A stretch of 64,000 nucleotides of DNA from Calothrix sp. NIES-2098 (GTDB lineage Bacteria > Cyanobacteriota > Cyanobacteriia > Cyanobacteriales > Nostocaceae): NCBI GenBank assembly GCA_002368175.1, contig AP018172.1, positions 4,090,001 to 4,154,000 on the forward strand, written 5' to 3'. The notes below the pieces were generated by a model. That model had not been told where the DNA came from. It saw only the letters and a program-made list of their open reading frames with translations, and did not search any database. Positions within the stretch are counted from its first letter, which is position 1; the number at the start of each line of letters is the position of its first letter. Below, in pieces: positions 42,754-50,091 of the stretch. The position numbers were made by a program, and so were the translations under genes.

Positions 42754-43884
42754 TTACCTTTTCAAAGATAGACAAGATGCTTTAGTCCGAGCCAATGTCG
42801 CCGCGATGATTTCTGACATCAGTTGTGCAAACGATGTACCAGAAAGGTGCAAAATCTTGCCAACCGAACTTCTTCGATCTCCAGTGATGTCGCAGTTAGG
42901 ATTCACCTCAAGGACGAAGAGTTGTTGGGATGCTTTGTCCATCCGCACATCGACTCGCCCAAATCCGTTACCACCAACTGCACAGTAGGCGCGTTTGGCT
43001 AAGTCGCAAAGCCTGTCATGCAAGGTTGGATTGACCCGTTGACAATGAAAGAGTGTTGCTTCCGGTGACAGGGGAGTTTCTCCTTCGCACTTTCCGTGGT
43101 AGCGCTCGTAAGATAAAAACCGTTCGGTTTCAGGCAAGCTGGAGTGAAACACCCGTTCCACAGGTGGGTAGATTTTGATGCTTTCTGGCTGATGGACAGA
43201 ACCGATTAGGAAGACCGTAAACTCAGAACCATTGATAAATCGTTCCACAAAAATGCTGTCCGGCGGAAATTGCATTCCGTGCTGTCCAGAGAGCAATCGC
43301 TGAACCTGTTCACTGAGCTGTTCGTCGCTGTGGACAACTGATTGTAAAGAAAGTCCTCGGCTTTCAAAAGACATCGCTGGTTTGACAATCAGGGGAGTGC
43401 CAAGGCGATCGCAAATTCCCTGAACGCGGCTAGGGTCAGCAGTAACTTCATAGGGAGCCGTCGGTACACCCGCTTCAACAAAGGCACGCTTCATCCTAAT
43501 TTTGGATGTGCTGAGTTCCATAGAGTCAAAATCTGCTCCTGTAGAAGCGATACCTTTAGCTTCTAGCAGTTTGTAAACGCAAGTGCCAGGGTAGTTGGTA
43601 TCCTCATCCCCAACGCAATAGTTCAGCACCACAGGAATGTACTCATTGGCGGAAGCAGCCACTTCCTCAACAACGGCGTGTATATTTTCCAAGGTGATTG
43701 GCTGCCACTTCCACTTCAAGTCAAGCTCTGCAAAGACATCTGCTAATTCTTGACGATACAACGGAGTTTCGTCACCTAGCTGGCTGATTAACCCTTGTTC
43801 TGTGACGCGGTGAGGCATAAATACCCAGACAAATAACTTACTGTTACGCACAGGTAATTCCTTATAAATTGATATTGGCTTCAT
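42754..43884 (-). CDS. ATP-grasp ligase (D-Ala-D-Ala-ligase-like), paralogue 1
   Basis: A 376-residue ATP-grasp protein. ATP-binding and metal motifs are intact: LIVKPAMSFESRGLSL, IFVERFINGSEFTVFLIG and FVLEVNPNCD (the Glu and Asn bind Mg). These enzymes join a carboxylate to an amine through an acyl-phosphate. It is a close paralogue of the gene at 48215-49417, with long shared stretches such as LLSGQHGM, FPPDSIFVERFINGSEFTVF and YCAVGGNG(F/Y)GRVDVRMDK. Two similar ligases in one cluster suggest two successive couplings. The substrate is unknown. Confidence 0.88.
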   Translation of the reverse strand: MKPISIYKELPVRNSKLFVWVFMPHRVTEQGLISQLGDETPLYRQELADVFAELDLKWKWQPITLENIHAVVEEVAASANEYIPVVLNYCVGDEDTNYPGTCVYKLLEAKGIASTGADFDSMELSTSKIRMKRAFVEAGVPTAPYEVTADPSRVQGICDRLGTPLIVKPAMSFESRGLSLQSVVHSDEQLSEQVQRLLSGQHGMQFPPDSIFVERFINGSEFTVFLIGSVHQPESIKIYPPVERVFHSSLPETERFLSYERYHGKCEGETPLSPEATLFHCQRVNPTLHDRLCDLAKRAYCAVGGNGFGRVDVRMDKASQQLFVLEVNPNCDITGDRRSSVGKILHLSGTSFAQLMSEIIAATLARTKASCLSLKR

Positions 43885-44013
43885 TAATCTGCTACAAAAA
43901 AGTGCCTCGAATTAAAATAATTTACTCTTCACAGATAAACCGATATTCTTCTCTATTGAGAGAATGCTCCTCTAAAAAGTATTGACAACTCTTCCCTATT
44001 CTCGTAAAGTCAT

Positions 44014-45492
44014 TCAAGTCAGATATAGAGAATGAGCAACCTCTATTTTTAGTTGTAAATTCTTTAACTTCTTTTGGCGCTGAGTTACAGAATTTACAGG
44101 TGTGCCGCTAATAATTCCCCGACACTTAGGCGACCCACACTGACACTGAAATTCTGGAAAATCTTCATTCTTGATTGTTGCGTAGTCTACGGTTAACTCT
44201 TCTCCTACTGCAATATCCTTGAGCGCGTATATATTGAGTCCCCGGTAGCCTATATTGGGTTCGCAAGAGTGGTTTTGCGGTATCCAGTTGGCTGGGTTTT
44301 CGTCCCAAAACATAAAGACTTCTTCACTCAAAGGAACAGCATATTGCCGAAACTCTTCTTGCTCTGATGCACTCCAATGGGATTGGACATAATCACGGGT
44401 AACAATCCTTTTTGGATACTCCTCTCCCTGGAAGATAATTTCCCCAGCTTTCAAATCAGTCACCGCATAAATGCCATAGCCAGAAATAGCATTTCCACAT
44501 ACTTTAAATTTTTTCTGACGGCGTTGGTATCTGGTAATACCTTCCGCCATAATATGTTTGAGAAAGCTTGATGCACCTACCTCGTCATACTTTAAAATGT
44601 AGTCAGCCGATGCTTCTGCGCCTCCTTCAAAAAAAATTGAAGGGTTAAAGTTAACTTCGAGAAAGAAAATTTCTTTTTGCTCATTTACTCGAAAATCAAA
44701 ACGAGCATAGCCAACACCGTTAAAAGCTAAGAAAATCTTCTTGGCAGCGTCTCTCAAGCGGAGGTCAAGTTCTGAATCGGAACAAGGAATGTTACGCTTT
44801 GGGTGATGTTGTCGCACCTTCAGATCGTAGGTTTTAAATTGTTCTCCTTCCGGAAAGACGAACTCTAGAGATTTATAAGTTATCGGAGAGTGGCGATCTT
44901 CAGGGTTAGCAGCCACAAGGACTGTAAACTCTCGCCCAGGTATATACTCATCGATCAGAACTTGACCAAAGTTGGCTATGAGTTCAGTCACTTTGCTCTG
45001 TAATGCCTCTTTTGTTGTTACATAAGATTGATGGTCAATTCCCAAACTGTCTGATGAGGCTGCTGGTTTAACAAACAGGGGGAATTGTAAGTTTTGACAA
45101 GCCCTCTCAACATCAGCTAAGGTTTCAGCTTTCACAAATGCTGGTGTGCGTACTCCTGCAATGTAAGCAACATACTTCATCAACTCCTTGCCTGGATCGT
45201 AGAGGTCGAAAGTCGGACCCGTGTAAGGCAAATTAAGCTGCTCCAAGGCAACGATTACATCAATAGAGGGAACATCCCAGTCCAAACATCCCGTACAGAG
45301 GTTGACAAAAATATCGTAGCCTTGCTTCTTTAACTCTTTTAGCTGACGATACGTTGTCGCTTTGTTAAGAAATACATGGTCTACCTGGTATTGTGGTAGT
45401 AAATGAGAGAGGTTACGTGGCGGTTCGCAGTTTTTGTAGTCTGCTTCTACTGTTGATTGAGAATAGTCAGGTTGCAGAACGCAAACTTTCAT
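44014..45492 (-). CDS. ATP-grasp ligase fused to SET and post-SET domains
   Basis: A 492-residue fusion. The first 310 residues are an ATP-grasp ligase with LFVKPAASSDSLGID, VLIDEYIPGREFTVLV and FLEVNFNPS (metal ligands). From about 330 the text becomes a SET methyltransferase: SGYGIYAVTDLKAGEIIFQG, then the SAM/lysine pocket NHSCEPNIGY near 407 and GEELTVDYAT. It closes with a post-SET zinc motif CQCGSPKCRGII. SET enzymes methylate lysine or small amines using SAM. A ligase and a SET methyltransferase on one chain in a biosynthetic cluster is unusual. All key residues look intact and the chain is unbroken, so the fusion seems genuine. Confidence 0.9.
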   Translation of the reverse strand: MKVCVLQPDYSQSTVEADYKNCEPPRNLSHLLPQYQVDHVFLNKATTYRQLKELKKQGYDIFVNLCTGCLDWDVPSIDVIVALEQLNLPYTGPTFDLYDPGKELMKYVAYIAGVRTPAFVKAETLADVERACQNLQFPLFVKPAASSDSLGIDHQSYVTTKEALQSKVTELIANFGQVLIDEYIPGREFTVLVAANPEDRHSPITYKSLEFVFPEGEQFKTYDLKVRQHHPKRNIPCSDSELDLRLRDAAKKIFLAFNGVGYARFDFRVNEQKEIFFLEVNFNPSIFFEGGAEASADYILKYDEVGASSFLKHIMAEGITRYQRRQKKFKVCGNAISGYGIYAVTDLKAGEIIFQGEEYPKRIVTRDYVQSHWSASEQEEFRQYAVPLSEEVFMFWDENPANWIPQNHSCEPNIGYRGLNIYALKDIAVGEELTVDYATIKNEDFPEFQCQCGSPKCRGIISGTPVNSVTQRQKKLKNLQLKIEVAHSLYLT

Positions 45493-45842
45493 TTGATATC
45501 CATCCTAGAGTGTCAGTTTGGTATAAGTAGTGTAAAAGATTGAGTTAGTTTTGAGTTATTGCGATCACCTCTCAAATTTTTAAGTGCCATCATCTCAAAG
45601 AGGGGCAATCGCCTTTCAGATAGAGGAACTGCAAGAAGATAGTGCAGCTATCCCTGAAGCTGTTGCGCGAGGACGAGTATGGGGAAGGCTCAAGGAGCGA
45701 TCGCTTCGCCGTGTCCCAAAGGGGCGCAAGCGTTGTGCTGCCGCCTACGGCAGATCGCACTATAGCCGCAACCATACACCCTCTCCCCAACGCGATCACT
45801 CTTTCCTTCTCATTCGTCGTAGATGAAGCGATATTCGTCTCC
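45493..45842. other. Gap in the cluster filled with dispersed repeats
   Basis: 350 bp between two cluster genes. 45690-45775 holds a GC-rich, partly palindromic cyanobacterial repeat (GAGCGATCGCTTCGCCG and TGCCGCCTACGGCA). Open frames on both strands here look like repeat-derived shadows; no precursor peptide is convincing. Confidence 0.55.
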
Positions 45843-48152
45843 CTAGTGGAGTCGAGGTAAACTGCTTTTATTAATGAATGGCTTGATACCAAAGGCTATC
45901 AGGTACTTATAGAGGATAAGGTTTACATCCCATACATTAAACAGCCATTCATCAACATAAGATGCAGAAATATGGGGATGAATTTTTAGAATTTTCACTC
46001 CCAACAGGGTGTGGATAGCTTCTACCTGAAAAACGCCATCCTTTAAATCAATCTTGTGACAAGCATTCCAGGCTGATTGAACCAGATTTTCTTGCAGTTC
46101 TTTGTCTACCGAACTCGGCATTATGGCTGTTGTTTCGCGACTAATTTCAGGCGTATTTATTCCCTTATCAGTTACATAACCAGCTAGCAATTCCCCATCA
46201 GAAATGATTACAGTAATATCGTGTTGAGAGCCTTCAAAATAAGGGGTGACGATTATCTCGGAGTTACCCCCTACCGAGTCCCCTTGAGGTGTCAGAGTTT
46301 GGAGAGAGGTTTTATAGTCTTCAAATTTAGCTCTTAATTCTTCTTCTGTTTGAATGACTTTTATCCCAGAGGCACAAGCTCCACTATCTGACTGAATTAC
46401 CAAAGGATAGTAGTGTGGCGGAATATTAGGAATATCTGTTACATCCTTCAAAGCAAAAACTTTAACAAAATCGGACTTGACTAAAGCTTCATAAGCTGGA
46501 TTATCCGGATTATAAAATAAACTTTGTTTATGAGTGAGAAACTTGCTTTGAGCAATGCTTGCAGAGAGGTATTCATTCGCGGGTTTCTCTAAAAAGCTAG
46601 CTACTAAAGTGGATAAAGGGACATACGCTTCACAAAATGTAATTACACCATCTACAGGGATGCGATGTTTACGAACAACTTCCGCAATTGCTAGGGCATT
46701 TTTTAGGTCTTTGGTAGAGGGATTGATATCAATACTGAAAAATTGGCTACTATAACTAACAGCAAAATGGTTAGGATTGCCATCTATCAGGATGATATTA
46801 ATACCTACTTGTTTGGCAAATTCAAAATCATTCCGTTTTGAGTAGTCTCCCCCGCCGATAATCAATATAGTCTTGCCTTTGATCATATATTGATATGAGC
46901 GATACAACATTGTTTCCACCCATTTATCAAGGATGTCAGTCCTGTTAGGGGAATGCTGTACTTCATAAACCTGTAAATTCCCTTCGCAGTTATGGCTATT
47001 GACTTCAATGAGAAATGGTTCTAATTGACCCTCGTGTTTTTTTACAAAAACATCTAAGCCAATGAAATCTGTTTGTTTATTTGGAGGGACATGGGTTAAA
47101 TGCTGTGTTTCATAGTCAATAATAGACTCCAGTACTGTTTCACCTAATCGCTTGATTTTGTCAATCAGTTGATTTTTTTTGTCGTTCGTTAATTGGAGTA
47201 CATTACACAGATAGTCGATTGAAAAACTTTTAGAGGTAGCCCCACTGATTGGTTTGTCAAGATATCCTAGATTACAGATAATGCCGGAAGTCTCGACAAC
47301 ATTATTGGGGCGGCGGTTTACCAATACTCTCAACCTTGCACCAAGGTTGCAGTTATCGTTAATGCTTGAATCGATAAATTCGTCTACAAGTAAACAATCA
47401 TTGTCCTGAAGTGAATCCAGGCATTTTTTAAAGTTTTCAACAGCCCGATCTAAGTTATCCTTTGACTCAATCGTGCATAGCATACTTCCCATTAGATTTG
47501 AAGGCTTTATCACAAATCTATAAGGCGGGAACGCTGTCAGATAGTCTTGGATTTCATCATCGGAGATATTTCTTGATAGGGAAATTAACTTAACTTTTGA
47601 ATTAATAGGATGATGGCTATATTTTTCTAGAGAGAAGCCAAAAGCCATCGTCTGGGGTACATTGACATCTCTGGCAGATGCAAGTAAGCGGGTATGCAAT
47701 TTGTCATCGGTATATTCTTCTAGTTCTATACCACTTGACATCGGGCAATCCGCCAAGGTTTCATAAAACTGAAATTTTTTAGCCCTTTCTTGGAGGATGG
47801 GAGCCTCAAACTTGTAAGATTCCTCGGTGTAAAAGTTACAGATAAAAGTTATTTTTTTAGGAGTGTTGAATTTAGTGTGAAAACATTGACCAAATTCATT
47901 CATGCCAATCCCTTCAAGGAGATATAAAACACAGCGATCGCCTTCTTGCTCGACTCTTACCCAAGTAGGTTCAGTGACTATAAATGCACATTCAGGCAAA
48001 ATTTTACTTGTTGCCCACAGTAAAGAAACTCTGTCTTCCTCGGAAAAGAAAACTATACAGGGTTTCCGTTCATCTGATTCTTGTTCGATTTGATATTCTT
48101 TAATAGGCTTCAGTTTATAAACTTGAAGAGCTGAATTTAGCATTTCCAACAT
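45843..48152 (-). CDS. Two-module ATP-grasp-like protein, carnosine-synthase-like
   Basis: About 769 residues from the ATG at 48152 (AGGAGG eight bases upstream; a TTG two codons earlier is too close to it). The N-terminal half has FVIKPSNLMGS, LLVDEFI and FLIEVNSHNCEGN, a full metal-binding ExN. The second half opens with a pre-ATP-grasp fold (TILIIGGGDYSKRNDFEFAK) and has LVIQSDSGACASGIKVI and IIVTPYFEGSQHDITVII. Its metal motif reads LKIHPHISA instead of the usual E-x-N. Two-module ligases of similar size include carnosine synthase. It probably makes an amide between amino acids; which half is active is uncertain. Confidence 0.8.
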   Translation of the reverse strand: MLEMLNSALQVYKLKPIKEYQIEQESDERKPCIVFFSEEDRVSLLWATSKILPECAFIVTEPTWVRVEQEGDRCVLYLLEGIGMNEFGQCFHTKFNTPKKITFICNFYTEESYKFEAPILQERAKKFQFYETLADCPMSSGIELEEYTDDKLHTRLLASARDVNVPQTMAFGFSLEKYSHHPINSKVKLISLSRNISDDEIQDYLTAFPPYRFVIKPSNLMGSMLCTIESKDNLDRAVENFKKCLDSLQDNDCLLVDEFIDSSINDNCNLGARLRVLVNRRPNNVVETSGIICNLGYLDKPISGATSKSFSIDYLCNVLQLTNDKKNQLIDKIKRLGETVLESIIDYETQHLTHVPPNKQTDFIGLDVFVKKHEGQLEPFLIEVNSHNCEGNLQVYEVQHSPNRTDILDKWVETMLYRSYQYMIKGKTILIIGGGDYSKRNDFEFAKQVGINIILIDGNPNHFAVSYSSQFFSIDINPSTKDLKNALAIAEVVRKHRIPVDGVITFCEAYVPLSTLVASFLEKPANEYLSASIAQSKFLTHKQSLFYNPDNPAYEALVKSDFVKVFALKDVTDIPNIPPHYYPLVIQSDSGACASGIKVIQTEEELRAKFEDYKTSLQTLTPQGDSVGGNSEIIVTPYFEGSQHDITVIISDGELLAGYVTDKGINTPEISRETTAIMPSSVDKELQENLVQSAWNACHKIDLKDGVFQVEAIHTLLGVKILKIHPHISASYVDEWLFNVWDVNLILYKYLIAFGIKPFINKSSLPRLH

Positions 48153-48161
48153 ATCCAAATC

Positions 48162-48233
48162 CTCCTAGTGTGAAGTTTTTTATTCAGGTTATGACCGTAA
48201 ATATCGGTACACTTTCATGCTGCTTTGTTGACC
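48162..48233. repeat. Direct repeat copy B, end of ATP-grasp gene and 3' flank
   Basis: Matches 40373-40443. In this copy the spacer ends with a strong AGGAGG that serves the gene starting at 48152; copy A has a weaker TAGGAGC and no intact gene after it. Confidence 0.88.
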
Positions 48234-49417
48234 AGGCGCAACTTGATAGAATGCCTAGCAAAAGCCTCCGCAATGATTTCTGACATCACTTGAGCAAACG
48301 GGATACCAGAAAAATGCAGGATAGTTCCAACAGAGGTTTCGTAAGGTTTTTCATTTTCAGCTTCCCTAGAGTCATATTCTTCAGAAATAGGAAAAGAAGA
48401 TACAGCACAGTTAGGATTCACCTCAAGAACAAACATTTCTTGGGAAACTTTATCCATTCGCACATCAACTCGTCCATATCCATTGCCACCAACAGCACAG
48501 TAGACACGCTTGCTTAACTCGCAAAGTCTTTCTTGCAATTCTGAAGCAACCAGTTGGTAGTGACAGAGTGGTTCTTGAGGTGAGAGGGGACTTTCTTTTT
48601 CATCTTTTTCTCTGTCGTAAGCCAAAAATTGTTCGGTTTCAGGCAAGCTAGAGTGAAACACTCGTTCCATAGGTGGATAGACTTTGATGTGTTCTGGTTT
48701 CTGAGCAGAACCGACAATGAAAACTGTAAACTCAGAACCATTGATAAACCGTTCCACAAAGATGCTGTCCGGCGGAAAATGCATCCCGTGCTGTCCAGAG
48801 AGCAAGCGTTGAACTTGTACTCTCACCTGCTCATCGCTGAAAACTACTGAACTTAAGGAAATTCCATGACTCCCGTAAGAGGTTGCAGGTTTCACAATCA
48901 GAGGAGTGCCAAGTCGCTTACACACTCCTTCCATGTGGTTGATGTTAGCAATGACTTCATAGGGAGCAGTAGCCACACCTGCATTGACCAAATCACGCTT
49001 CATTAAAATTTTGTTGTCACACAGATGGCAAAAGTTAGCATCTGCTCCTGTAAAAATAATGCCTTTTTCTTCCAAGAGTTTCACAACAGAAAAGCCTGGG
49101 TAGCCATCAAGCTCTTCAAATCCATCGCAATAGTTTAAGACTAATGGAATGTACTCTTTACTAGAAGCCGCCACCTCCTCAACAATTGCGTGCATATTCT
49201 CCAAGGTGATCGGTTGCCACTTCCACGCTATACCAAGCTCTGCAAAGACATCTGCCAATTCCTGACGATAAGCCGAATTGTCGTAGTATTCGCTAATCAT
49301 CCCTTGTTCCGTGACGCGATAGGGAATAAACGCCCAAACAAACAACTTTTTGCTAGGTACAGGCAATTTCTGAAGCATCGATATTTCTCCCATTAATTGG
49401 TTGCCAAACTGTGGCAT
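48215..49417 (-). CDS. ATP-grasp ligase (D-Ala-D-Ala-ligase-like), paralogue 2
   Basis: A 400-residue ATP-grasp protein, paralogous to that at 42754-43884. Motifs LIVKPATSYGSHGISL, IFVERFINGSEFTVFIVG and FVLEVNPNCAVSS are intact. The start MPQFGNQL follows AAGGAGGAATCT, a strong ribosome-binding site, and is therefore preferred over the internal ATGs at residues 9 and 14. It differs from paralogue 1 by a 20-residue insert near the C-terminus. It is 62 bp upstream of the two-module ligase, likely one operon. It probably couples a carboxylic amino acid to a second substrate. Confidence 0.88.
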   Translation of the reverse strand: MPQFGNQLMGEISMLQKLPVPSKKLFVWAFIPYRVTEQGMISEYYDNSAYRQELADVFAELGIAWKWQPITLENMHAIVEEVAASSKEYIPLVLNYCDGFEELDGYPGFSVVKLLEEKGIIFTGADANFCHLCDNKILMKRDLVNAGVATAPYEVIANINHMEGVCKRLGTPLIVKPATSYGSHGISLSSVVFSDEQVRVQVQRLLSGQHGMHFPPDSIFVERFINGSEFTVFIVGSAQKPEHIKVYPPMERVFHSSLPETEQFLAYDREKDEKESPLSPQEPLCHYQLVASELQERLCELSKRVYCAVGGNGYGRVDVRMDKVSQEMFVLEVNPNCAVSSFPISEEYDSREAENEKPYETSVGTILHFSGIPFAQVMSEIIAEAFARHSIKLRLVNKAA

Positions 49418-49435
49418 AGATTCCTCCTTGTTGAA

Positions 49436-49683
49436 TCAAATTCGTAGGTTAACCACTAACAACGAGCACCCTTTATCCATCACAAAAACTGTGTTCGCAC
49501 GCAACTTATGAGCCATGCGGTGGGTAATGACAACTTTAGAGTGTATTTCTTGGCAATGCGCTCTAAAGTTGTCATTATTTCCGCTTCCAAATATCTTGAC
49601 AAAGGATTGGTAAAGTAGAATTCTCTTCGATTACCCTGACAACGTGCCATTCCTTTTGCAGCAAAAGAAAGAAGGCTAGCCAT
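49436..49683 (-). pseudogene. ABC-transporter ATPase relic
   Basis: In three different frames one can read VIEENSTL (Walker B/D-loop-like), LEAEIMTTLERIAKKYT, and VVITHRMAHKLRANTVFVMD, the H-loop and end of an ABC exporter ATPase. At least two frameshifts break it. It lies directly upstream of ATP-grasp paralogue 2. Confidence 0.75.
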
Positions 49684-50091
49684 CTATAAAAAGCAATATA
49701 TTTATAAATTACTTTCAAAAAAACAAAAAAATACATTAGCTTTTGAAATAACCTGGTAATATTTTCCAGTTCGTAGTAATAATTATCTTCTATTCCGTTT
49801 TTCTGGATAACCCAGAAATTACTGAATATTTGTGGGAAACTGGATAAACTATGTAAATTTTATCAGCTAGTTTATTCTCAATAAATTCTACTTATTGTTT
49901 AATAATTACAAAAAAGATAGAGATTAAAAAGCTAAATTGAATATAAAAATTAAAGAAATTTTTATAGTTCCAATTCCAAATAATTTTGCTGAAATATCCG
50001 AGATGGCTTTTCAACAATTTGCTGCTTCTAAGTAGAGAATAAATATTTGCTTAATTCCATATATCCTATTTGTCAGATTGAGAAATTTTCA
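49684..50091. other. AT-rich spacer between exporter and ligase genes
   Basis: A plus-strand frame from TTG at 49937 to 50035 encodes KIKEIFIVPIPNNFAEISEM but has no ribosome-binding site. No double-glycine leader is seen. The promoter of the downstream ligase genes is probably here. Confidence 0.45.

Noticed and set aside
45584..45826. Plus-strand frame starting MPSSQRGAIAFQIEELQEDS as a RiPP precursor for the cluster
   Set aside because: It runs through a GC-rich dispersed repeat, is opposite to cluster genes, has no double glycine and no ribosome-binding site.
49937..50035. Short plus-strand frame KIKEIFIVPIPNNFAEISEM as a possible peptide
   Set aside because: No start codon other than TTG, no ribosome-binding site, no known leader motif; only 32 residues.
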